This document shows, piece by piece, positions 56,426 through 63,644 of a stretch of DNA of 64,000 bases. Location: positions 1 through 64,000 of the forward strand of contig JBCCHV010000027.1 in the NCBI GenBank assembly GCA_039028635.1. Reading direction: 5' to 3'. The notes below the pieces were generated by a model. It made no database searches and was not told the DNA's origin. It saw nothing but the letters and a program-made list of their open reading frames with translations. Within the stretch, counting starts at the first letter, position 1. The number at the start of each line of letters is the position of its first letter. The position numbers and the translations under genes were made by a program. The DNA comes from Acidobacteriota bacterium. Its GTDB lineage: Bacteria > Acidobacteriota > Thermoanaerobaculia > Multivoradales > JBCCEF01.

Positions 56426-57118
56426 TCAGTCCGTGAAGAGAACACGGGTGGCTTCGATTTCCTTCTGGGTGAACACACCGACGATGCGGTCTTCGAGGGC
56501 ATAGAGGTTCTCGAACATGCCGGCCAAGGGATCCGCCTGCTCGCGCTCGTAGCTCTGGAAATCCTTGAAGTTGTCGCTGTGCAGCAGCTCGCCGGTGCGG
56601 CCGTCGTAGACGTGCATCAAGATGTCGTACTCGAAGCCCGTCTGCTCCACCAGAACCTGGCGGAAATACTGTCGGCCATTGAACGGCGAGGTGTACTCCT
56701 CGGTGCGGTAGCCGGTGCGATCCTGGATGTCGAAGTCGAGGCCACCGGCGAGAATCAGGTCCGCCTGGGTGCGCTCACCGACGGAGACCCAGAAATCCCC
56801 TTCGCGCGACAGCTGGTCGAGATCAAAGGTCGGATAGTCGAGGCGCGGCGCCTCGATGAGCTTGAGCTTGGTCTCGCGACGCAGGGTCTTCGAGAGGTAC
56901 TTCTCGAACTCTTTCTGGACATCGATGTTGCGGTTCTGAACCCGCTCCTGCCCCTCCTGGGTGACCACCAGGAAGGGGGCGATGGTCATCGAGCTGCGCC
57001 CTTTGAGATCGAGCTGCGCTTTCTGCGGCAGGGTCAGTCGAACCTCGACGGAGGCCATCATCGGAAGGGTGAAAAGGAACAGGGCGAGACCGGCGAGCCA
57101 GGTTCTCTTCGCGTGCAT
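56426..57118 (-). CDS. Exported protein of unknown function
   Basis: 230 residues with a signal peptide (about 1-23). The remainder, with M-T-I-A-P-F-L-V-V-T and R-T-Q-A-D-L-I-L-A-G-G-L-D-F-D, faintly recalls the CsgG/LpoB/TolB-N type alpha-beta fold, but I cannot assign a family. GGAGG is 6 bases before the ATG. It lies between the TPR lipoprotein and the barrel fusion (13-base gap), so it is probably a partner in the same envelope function. Confidence 0.7.
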   Translation of the reverse strand: MHAKRTWLAGLALFLFTLPMMASVEVRLTLPQKAQLDLKGRSSMTIAPFLVVTQEGQERVQNRNIDVQKEFEKYLSKTLRRETKLKLIEAPRLDYPTFDLDQLSREGDFWVSVGERTQADLILAGGLDFDIQDRTGYRTEEYTSPFNGRQYFRQVLVEQTGFEYDILMHVYDGRTGELLHSDNFKDFQSYEREQADPLAGMFENLYALEDRIVGVFTQKEIEATRVLFTD

Positions 57119-57183
57119 GGTCCACCTCCAGTTGGGGATTTCCGGCTCAGAATCGGAACATCGGAGCGGCGTCGGGAGGTTCC

Positions 57184-57588
57184 TCACCCGCCGCCTTCGT
57201 TCGCCGCGGCCGAGCCTTCGCTGTCGTCTTCGTCGTCCGGCCTGAAGCTCTGGTAGAACTCGACGAAGCGAGAGTAGTTGCGGCGCAGCTCGCGATTGTT
57301 GGGCGAAGCGCCGAGGGCCTTCTGATAGGCCTCGAGGGCTTCGTCGAACAGACCGTTCGCCTCGTAGGCGACGGCCAGATTGTTCATCACTCGGAAGTTG
57401 TTGGGCTCCAGCCGCTCTGCCTGCTGGAAGCGAAACAGGGCTTCGCTCCACAGGCCGCGGCGAGCCATGTCGACGCCGAAATCGACCTGGGCCGAGACAC
57501 CGCCGCCGGCGGCACCGCTCGTGCCGCAGCCGATCAACGGAAACAGCGTCAGGACGAGAAGAAAAATCTTGGGAGTCACTGCACGCAT
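57184..57588 (-). CDS. TPR-repeat lipoprotein
   Basis: 134 residues; lipobox P-L-I-G-C (C21) and about two TPR units (about 33-105: A-L-F-R-F-Q-Q-A-E-R-L-E-P-N-N, then A-L-E-A-Y-Q-K-A-L-G-A-S-P-N-N), ending in an acidic tail. It is divergent from dprA and heads the operon with the unknown exported protein and the barrel fusion. GAGGG lies 8 bases before the ATG. Confidence 0.78.
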   Translation of the reverse strand: MRAVTPKIFLLVLTLFPLIGCGTSGAAGGGVSAQVDFGVDMARRGLWSEALFRFQQAERLEPNNFRVMNNLAVAYEANGLFDEALEAYQKALGASPNNRELRRNYSRFVEFYQSFRPDDEDDSEGSAAANEGGG

Positions 57589-57783
57589 CGCATTCGCCCT
57601 CGCTGAGATCACCGAACACCTCGCTCGGCGGCGAATGACACGCCGCGAACCAAGAGCTCGTCGGCCAAAACAAGCACCAGAATCAACCTCGCTAGTATAT
57701 ACGAGCACCAACTGGGGCGATGGATGCATGGAGCCGGCCCCGAGCGAGCGATTCGGGGGTGCCAACGGCGTCTTCCCGGGCGC

Positions 57784-58911
57784 ATGGCGACGACTCGAGA
57801 ATCTTCTCCCCGGGCGCGAGACCGCGACCTTCTGACCGCCCTCCACGGCTGTCCGGCGCTGCCGATGGCGGTGACCTGCCGCCTCGCCGCCACCCTGCCA
57901 CGATGGCGACGCGAGCCCCTCTCCCAAGCCGCACCACTGGCCCACGAGATCGGCCTCCCGGCCCGCTACCTCCGCCGCGCCCTGGAGCTGAGGAGCACCG
58001 CCGGCGAGGCCGCCCGACAACAGCGACGACAGGCGCGAGCGACGGCCACCGAGCTCGTCACCCTCGCCGACGAGGACTTTCCCGAAATCCTCCGGCGGCT
58101 ACCCCAGCCACCGCCGGTGCTCTATCGGCGCGGCGCGGCGGCGGGCCAGGACTGGCAGGAGCAGCGAGCGGTTGCCGTGATCGGCTCGCGGCGGGCCAGC
58201 ACCTATGGCCTCGAAGCGGCGGCGTTCTTCGCCGGCTGCCTCGCCGAAGCCGGCATCACCATCGTCTCCGGATTTGCCCGCGGTATCGATCAACGGGCCC
58301 ATCGCGCCTGCCTCGAAGCCGGCGGGACGACCGTTGCCGTCCTCGGCTGCGGCCTCGACGTCGACTATCCCCGCGGCGCCGGCGAGCTGGCCCGGCGCAT
58401 CGCCTCCCAGGGAGCGCTGATCAGCGAGTTCGCCCCCGGCACCGAGCCCCGTCCCTGGCACTTCCCGGTGCGCAATCGCCTCATCGCCGGCCTTTGTCGA
58501 GCCGTTCTGGTGGTGGAAGCGACGGCCCGCTCCGGATCCCTGATCACGGTGCGCCACGCGCTCGACCTCGATCGCGACGTCTTCGTCGTTCCGGGCAGCA
58601 TCTTCCATCGCGGCAGCGCAGGTCCCTACGGCCTGTTGCGCGACGGTGCCTACCCGGCGATCCATCCGCAGGATGTGCTCGATTCTCTGCCGGATGCCCT
58701 GGCGGCGAGCCCCAGCCCACCGCCACCCGAGCTGCCAGGATTCGCCGGTCGCCTCTTCGGGCTGCTGCCGCGCGGTGACGCCATGAACGCCGACGAGTTG
58801 GCGACGGCGACCGGCAAGAGCATCGACGAAACCCTCACGGCGCTCCTCGAGCTCGAGCTCGAGGGCTGGATCCGGCGCCTCCCCGGAGGCGCCTTCGGAC
58901 GCCGTCGCTAG
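57784..58911 (+). CDS. dprA: DNA processing protein DprA
   Basis: Loads RecA on incoming single-stranded DNA in natural transformation. 375 residues from the ATG at 57784; an ATG at 57724 (weak GGGG 6 bases upstream) is an equally possible start. The Rossmann-like core has G-S-R-R-A-S-x-Y-G, S-G-F-A-R-G-I-D, G-C-G-L-D-V-D-Y-P-R, R-N-R-L-I-A-G-L and A-R-S-G-S-L-I-T. A C-terminal winged-helix-like domain is at about 315-370. The TAG stop is part of repeat copy B. Confidence 0.93.
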   Translation: MATTRESSPRARDRDLLTALHGCPALPMAVTCRLAATLPRWRREPLSQAAPLAHEIGLPARYLRRALELRSTAGEAARQQRRQARATATELVTLADEDFPEILRRLPQPPPVLYRRGAAAGQDWQEQRAVAVIGSRRASTYGLEAAAFFAGCLAEAGITIVSGFARGIDQRAHRACLEAGGTTVAVLGCGLDVDYPRGAGELARRIASQGALISEFAPGTEPRPWHFPVRNRLIAGLCRAVLVVEATARSGSLITVRHALDLDRDVFVVPGSIFHRGSAGPYGLLRDGAYPAIHPQDVLDSLPDALAASPSPPPPELPGFAGRLFGLLPRGDAMNADELATATGKSIDETLTALLELELEGWIRRLPGGAFGRRR

Positions 58912-59114
58912 CAGGCTGCTGAAAAAGCCGCGTGGCGGCTTCTTCAGCGCCTGCTGTTTGTTTCAGGGGGGCTAAAGGCGCCCCCCTCAGGCGCGCGCAC
59001 ATGTCGCGCGCCTTTACCCCCGACCTCGGCGCCTAAGGCGCCGCCTCGCCCTATGGGCTCGGGGTCCCTCGCGGACCAGGAGTCCTCGAACCTGAGTTTT
59101 TTCAGAGGCCTGCT
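58908..59114 (+). repeat. Modular hairpin repeat, copy B (full length)
   Basis: Starts with CTAGCAGGCTGCTG, whose TAG is the dprA stop. It then has a terminator-like hairpin (58918-58948), GCCTGCTG, TTTCAGGGGGG/CCCCCC (58961-58986), AGGCGCGCG/CGCGCGCCT with loop cacatgt (58989-59013), ACCCCCGACCT, CGGCGCC-taa-GGCGCCG (59027-59043) and CCTCGCCC...TGGGCTCGG. The sequence TTTTTTCAGAGGCCTGCT (59097-59114) is an imperfect inverted copy of the start, giving the unit terminal inverted repeats. Confidence 0.8.
58918..58948 (+). terminator. Terminator-like hairpin after dprA
   Basis: GCTGAAAAAGCCGC pairs with GCGGCTTCTTCAGC (one mismatch) around gtg, starting 6 bases after the stop. A/T-rich tracts within the arms could supply a T-run in either direction. 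Confidence 0.6.
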
Positions 59115-59291
59115 CCCGGGGCCGAGAGGACCCGGCGGCGGCTCAGCCGCCGCGACGGGAGAGGAGGCCCAAGAACCGCGCCTCCTGGGCCGGAGCGGGA
59201 CCCGCAGTCAGGGGCGCGCAGTCCCTCTCGAAACAAACGGCTAGCAGCGCTGGAAAAGTCGCGAAGCGCGACTTTTCCAGCAGCCTGCTAG
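59115..59291 (-). repeat. Modular hairpin repeat, copy B' (inverted)
   Basis: Read from topA outward: CTAGCAGGCTGCTG (59291-59278) contains the topA stop. Then come a 15-bp terminator-like hairpin, a second CTAG, TTTGTTTC as in copy B, weaker hairpins, and CGGCGGC-tga-GCCGCCG matching the third stem position of copy B. The right side merges with the inverted end of copy B. Copies B and B' thus meet tail to tail in the 376-base dprA-topA gap, which holds no gene. Confidence 0.7.
59249..59281 (-). terminator. Terminator-like hairpin after topA
   Basis: A perfect 15-bp stem, GCTGGAAAAGTCGCG/CGCGACTTTTCCAGC with a 3-base loop, located just beyond the topA stop inside repeat B'. Confidence 0.65.
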
Positions 59292-61918
59292 CGCCGACGG
59301 CGGCGGGGGCGCTTGGGGGCGTTGCGGCGCGCTTCGAGGAGCTGCAGGGCCTGTTCCACGGTCACCGCCTGGGGATCCGAACCCTTGGGCAGAGAGGCGT
59401 TGGTCTTGCCGTCCGTGACATAGGGACCGTAGCGACCATCGAGCACCTGCATCGGCCCCTCGGCGCCTTCCGCCTCGCCGAGCTCCTTGAGCACCGTGCG
59501 GGAGGCCCGGCCGCGCTTGGCCTTGGGCTTGGCGAGAATCTCGAGGGCGGCCTCGAAGGTCAGGTCGCAGGCCTCTTCCCAGGTGGCGAGATTGCGGTAG
59601 TCCTTCTCGTGCTTGACGAAGGGGCCGTAGCGGCCGAGGCCGGTGGAGATCATCTCGCCACTCTCCGGATGGGCTCCGAGCTCGCGCGGCAGAAGGATGA
59701 GCCGCCCGGCGATCTCCGGCGTCACGTCGTCGATCTTCATGCCTTTTGGCACCGACACCCGCCGCGGCTTGACCTTGCTCTCCTTCTCTTCCTCGGTCTG
59801 GTCGACCTCGAGGTAGGCGCCGAAGCGACCGTTCTGCAGGTACACGTCGCGACCGGTCCCGGGATCGCGGGTGATCGGCTCGCCCTTCTCGCCGCGACCG
59901 CGCAGCATTTCCACCGCCGCTTCGACGGTCAAGTCCGCCGGCGGCAGGTCCTCCGGCAAACTCGCCATGTTGCCGGAGCCGCCTTCGCCGCGGCGCAGGT
60001 AGGCGCCGTAACGACCGATCTTGACGACGATGGGATCGTCGCTCTCCGGATCACGGCCGAGCTCGATGGCGGGATAGACCACCTCTCCCTCCTCGACCCG
60101 CCTCTGCAGTCCCGGCTTCTCTTCGCCGCCGAGGAAGAACCCTCCGACCAGATTGTTCCACTCTCGGCGGCCGGCGGCGACTTCGTCGAGGGCACCTTCC
60201 ATGTGGGCCGTGAACTCGGTGTCGACGAGATCCTCGAACTGCTGCTCGAGGAGCTGAGTGACGCAGAAGGCGGTGAAGGTCGGGATCAGCTCGTTGCCCT
60301 TCTTGAACACGTAGCCGCGGTCCTGCACCGTGCTGATGATCGACGCGTAGGTCGAGGGCCGGCCGATCCCGGCCTCCTCGAGCTGCTTGACCAGGCTCGC
60401 CTCGGTGAAGCGGAAAGGCGCCTTGGTGGCGTGCTCCTCGGCATCGACGGCCAGGGGCTCGACCGCTTGACCGACCGTCAGCGGCGGCAGCAGGGTCTCC
60501 TGATCACCGAGCTCCGCGTCGGGATCGTCGGAGCCTTCGACGTAGGCGCGCAGAAACCCCGGGAAGACGATCTGGCGCCCCGAAGCGGCGAAGGTCAGGG
60601 TCTTGTCCTCCACTTCGACCTCGACTTCGAGCTTGGTGCGCTCGAACTTCGCCGGCAGCATCTGGCAGGCGATGGTGCGCTTCCAGATCAGCTCGTAGAG
60701 GCGAAACTGGTCGTCGTTGAGATAAGGCTTCAGGTCCTTCGGACGACGGCTGAGATCCGTCGGCCGAATCGCCTCGTGGGCTTCCTGAGCACCCTTCGAT
60801 TTGGTCTTGTAGCGATTCGGCTTGGCGGGCAGGTACTCGGCCCCATAGGCCTTTTCGATCACCGTTCGAGCCTGGTCGATGGCGCGCCCGGCGAGGCTCA
60901 GGCTGTCCGTTCGCATGTAGGTGATCAGTCCGATCCTTTCACCACCGAGATCGATGCCCTCGTAGAGCTGCTGCGCCACGCTCATCGTGCGGCGTGCCGT
61001 GAAGCGCAACTTGCGGTTGCCTTCCTGCTGCAGGGTCGAGGTGATGAAGGGCGGCGCCGGCCGCTGCTGGCCGGGCTTGAGGTCGAGCTTCGAGACCTTC
61101 CAGGGACGAGCCGCCAGCGCTCCTTGGCGCAACCCGTCGGCAGCCGGACCATCGAGCAGCAAGCGCTGCGTGTCGCGCAGCTTGCCGGTGGCCGAATCGA
61201 AGCTCTTGCCGTCCGCCAGGCGCTGGCCGGCGACCCGCACCAGGCGTCCCTTGAAGCGCCCTCCTTCGGCCTCGAGGTGAGCTTTGAGGTCCCAATAGGT
61301 GGAGCTGCGGAAGGCGATCCGCTCACGCTCGCGCTCGACCAGCAGGCGCACCGCGACGCTCTGCACCCGACCGGCCGACAGGCCCGGGGCCACCCGCTTC
61401 CAGAGCAACGGCGACAGCGAGTAGCCATAGAGGCGATCGAGCACCCGGCGCGCCTCCTGGGCCCGCACCAGGTTCTCGTTGACCTTGCGCGGCGACTCGA
61501 GGGCCGAGCGAATGGCCTCCGGCGTCACCTCGTGAAAGACGATCCGCTGGACGTCGACCTTGCCCTTGGGGTCGAGCAGCTCGAGAACGTGCCAGCTGAT
61601 GCTCTCGCCCTCGCGATCTTCATCGGTGGCGAGCAACAGGCGATCGGCACCCCGCAGAGCGTCCTTGAGACGCTTGACGTGCTTTTTCTTGTCCGCCGGC
61701 ACCACGTAGAGCGGCTCGAAGCCCTCGTCGACATTGACCCCCAACCGTGCCCAGCTCTGCTTGCGGACTCCGGCCGGAATTTCCTTGGCATTCTGCGGCA
61801 GATCGCGAACATGCCCGTAGCTCGCCTCGACCTGGTAGTCACCTCCCAGGAATCGGCTGATGGTGTTGGCCTTGGCGGGGGACTCGACGATGACGAGGTG
61901 CTTGGTGGGTTCTGCCAT
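59288..61918 (-). CDS. topA: DNA topoisomerase I
   Basis: Relaxes negative supercoils (type IA). 876 residues. The Toprim domain begins I-V-E-S-P-A-K-A-N-T and has the acidic triad in A-T-D-E-D-R-E-G-E (about 100). The catalytic Tyr is Y334 in T-Y-M-R-T-D-S. The C-terminus (about 585-876) has repeated Toprim_C-type units (G-R-Y-G-A-Y-L, G-R-F-G-A-Y-L, G-R-Y-G-P-F-V-K, G-R-Y-G-P-Y-V-T), not Cys4 zinc fingers. The basic tail ends K-R-P-R-R-R-R-R. The gene is inverted relative to dprA and trmFO. Confidence 0.96.
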   Translation of the reverse strand: MAEPTKHLVIVESPAKANTISRFLGGDYQVEASYGHVRDLPQNAKEIPAGVRKQSWARLGVNVDEGFEPLYVVPADKKKHVKRLKDALRGADRLLLATDEDREGESISWHVLELLDPKGKVDVQRIVFHEVTPEAIRSALESPRKVNENLVRAQEARRVLDRLYGYSLSPLLWKRVAPGLSAGRVQSVAVRLLVERERERIAFRSSTYWDLKAHLEAEGGRFKGRLVRVAGQRLADGKSFDSATGKLRDTQRLLLDGPAADGLRQGALAARPWKVSKLDLKPGQQRPAPPFITSTLQQEGNRKLRFTARRTMSVAQQLYEGIDLGGERIGLITYMRTDSLSLAGRAIDQARTVIEKAYGAEYLPAKPNRYKTKSKGAQEAHEAIRPTDLSRRPKDLKPYLNDDQFRLYELIWKRTIACQMLPAKFERTKLEVEVEVEDKTLTFAASGRQIVFPGFLRAYVEGSDDPDAELGDQETLLPPLTVGQAVEPLAVDAEEHATKAPFRFTEASLVKQLEEAGIGRPSTYASIISTVQDRGYVFKKGNELIPTFTAFCVTQLLEQQFEDLVDTEFTAHMEGALDEVAAGRREWNNLVGGFFLGGEEKPGLQRRVEEGEVVYPAIELGRDPESDDPIVVKIGRYGAYLRRGEGGSGNMASLPEDLPPADLTVEAAVEMLRGRGEKGEPITRDPGTGRDVYLQNGRFGAYLEVDQTEEEKESKVKPRRVSVPKGMKIDDVTPEIAGRLILLPRELGAHPESGEMISTGLGRYGPFVKHEKDYRNLATWEEACDLTFEAALEILAKPKAKRGRASRTVLKELGEAEGAEGPMQVLDGRYGPYVTDGKTNASLPKGSDPQAVTVEQALQLLEARRNAPKRPRRRRR

Positions 61919-61986
61919 GGATCTCGCTTCGATAAATCGCTTGGATTGCGCGCCCGGACGGCGAGAACTTCAAAAACAAAGGAAGG

Positions 61987-62039
61987 GCCGCTCGACGTGA
62001 GCGGCGGAGAGAGTACCGGCCCCTCTCGAAAGCTGTCAA
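61987..62039 (-). promoter_or_regulatory. topA promoter and 5' hairpin
   Basis: A consensus TTGACA (62039-62034), 18-base spacer and TACTCT (62015-62010) on the minus strand. The hairpin GCCGCTC/GAGCGGC (62005-61987) begins 4 bases later, at about the expected transcript start, followed by a T-rich stretch. The topA leader is about 85 bases. Confidence 0.65.
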
Positions 62040-62141
62040 GGCGACGGCGGCGGGCGCGGCGAGCCGAAGCGCAGTCTCATCGCCGATTCTTCCGGCCCTG
62101 ACGATGACCCTTCGAGAGCTCACCGATGGCGACGTTTCGGG

Positions 62142-62185
62142 CCTCTCCGAGGAACCCTGGAGAGGTCCGTCGGGGGCCGTATAAT
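62142..62185 (+). promoter_or_regulatory. trmFO -10 element and upstream inverted repeat
   Basis: A perfect TATAAT (62180-62185) ends 6 bases before the trmFO GTG; no Shine-Dalgarno is present. CCTCTCC (62142-62148) and GGAGAGG (62159-62165) form an inverted repeat over the expected -35 position. Confidence 0.5.
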
Positions 62186-62191
62186 TCGCCG

Positions 62192-63559
62192 GTGAGCAAT
62201 CCCGTCGAAATTGTCGGAGGCGGCCTCGCCGGCTCCGAATGCGCCTACCAGCTCGCCGAACGGGGCGTTTCCGTGGTGCTGCACGAAATGCGCCCCGAGC
62301 AGCGCACTCCGGCCCACAAGACAGACCACTTCGCCGAGCTGGTGTGCAGTAACTCCTTCCGCAGCGACGACCCCTTCCACGCCGCCGGCCTGCTGAAACG
62401 TGAGATGGAGTCTTTCGACTCGCTGGTGCTGGCCTGCGCCCGCCGGGCGGCGGTGCCCGCCGGCGGTGCCCTGGCGATGGATCGCGACCGCTTCGCCGCC
62501 GACGTCAGCCAACACCTCGAGAAGCACCCCAAGATCGAGATTCGCCGGCAAGAAGTGGAGTCGCTCCCCGAGGGCGACGCGGTCATCGCCACCGGCCCCC
62601 TGACCTCGCCGGCCATGGCCGGCGCCCTCGGCTCCCTGCTGGGAGACGAGTACCTCTACTTCTACGACGCCATCGCGCCGATCGTCGACGCCGAGAGCCT
62701 CGACATGGGCCGGCTGTTCTGGCAATCCCGCTACGGCAAAGGCGACGGCGACGACTACCTCAATGCGGCTCTCGACCGGCCACAGTACGAGGCCTTCCAC
62801 CAGGCTCTGGTGGAGGCCGAGGTGCTCCCCCTGCACGATTTCGAGAAGGGTCTTTTCTTCGAGGGCTGCCTGCCCATCGAGGAGCTCGCCCGGCGCGGTC
62901 CCGACACCCTGCGCTACGGCTGCATGAAGCCGGTCGGGCTGACGCCGCCGGACGGTAGCCGACCGTGGGCGGTGCTCCAGTTGCGCCGCGAGAACCTCGC
63001 CAAGACCCACTTCAACCTGGTGGGATTCCAGTCGCGCATGAAGTGGCCCGAGCAACGCCGCGTCTTCGGCCTCATTCCCGGTCTCGAAAACGCCGAGATC
63101 GTGCGTTTCGGGCAGATTCACCGCAACACCTTCATCAACGCCCCCACCCACCTCGACCCCTTCTACCGTCTCAAGGCCCGGCCCGAGCTGCGCCTCGCCG
63201 GCCAGATCACCGGCGTCGAGGGCTACCTCGAGTCGGCGGCCACGGGCCTGGTGATCGCCCTCTATCTGCACCTCGAGCGCCAAGGGCGAACCCCCACCGC
63301 GCTCCCCGCAACCACCGCCCTCGGAGCCCTGGCGCGGCACCTCACGGAGTCGAATCCGAAGCGCTTCCAGCCCGCCAACATCAACTACGGCCTGTTCGAC
63401 GAGCTCGGCCGGCGAGTTCCCAAGAAGCAGAAGCGCCAAGTCCTCGCCGCACGCGCCCACGGCGCCCTGGCGGCCTGGGCCCAAGTCCAGGGCGTCCCCC
63501 ACCGACCGATCCCGACCGCACCGGAAGTCCCTCAGGAAACAGCAAGGGTGAACAGCTAG
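62192..63559 (+). CDS. trmFO: tRNA m5U54 methyltransferase TrmFO
   Basis: Folate- and FAD-dependent methylation of U54 in tRNA. 455 residues from the GTG at 62192, which gives the family N-terminus with the FAD motif G-G-G-L-A-G (9-14). Catalytic Cys candidates are C52 in L-V-C-S-N-S-F-R-S-D-D and the Cys of Y-G-C-M-K-P-V-G-L near 243. A longer open frame from 62126 adds non-homologous residues. The GTG follows TATAAT by 6 bases, suggesting a leaderless mRNA. Confidence 0.94.
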   Translation: MSNPVEIVGGGLAGSECAYQLAERGVSVVLHEMRPEQRTPAHKTDHFAELVCSNSFRSDDPFHAAGLLKREMESFDSLVLACARRAAVPAGGALAMDRDRFAADVSQHLEKHPKIEIRRQEVESLPEGDAVIATGPLTSPAMAGALGSLLGDEYLYFYDAIAPIVDAESLDMGRLFWQSRYGKGDGDDYLNAALDRPQYEAFHQALVEAEVLPLHDFEKGLFFEGCLPIEELARRGPDTLRYGCMKPVGLTPPDGSRPWAVLQLRRENLAKTHFNLVGFQSRMKWPEQRRVFGLIPGLENAEIVRFGQIHRNTFINAPTHLDPFYRLKARPELRLAGQITGVEGYLESAATGLVIALYLHLERQGRTPTALPATTALGALARHLTESNPKRFQPANINYGLFDELGRRVPKKQKRQVLAARAHGALAAWAQVQGVPHRPIPTAPEVPQETARVNS

Positions 63560-63644
63560 TCGGCCAAACGCTCCAACGCTGCGGTGGGGATGTACCGGGC
63601 CCCTCGGGCTCGACGGCGGCGCCGAGGATTCCCGTCGCGGCGAC

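Noticed and set aside
58908-59291. Possible attachment sites of an integrative element
   Set aside because: The 14-mer recurs at gene ends but no integrase, phage or conjugation gene is present, and the intervening genes are core housekeeping genes.
59609-62101. 830-codon plus-strand open frame
   Set aside because: Antisense to topA, whose catalytic motifs are intact.
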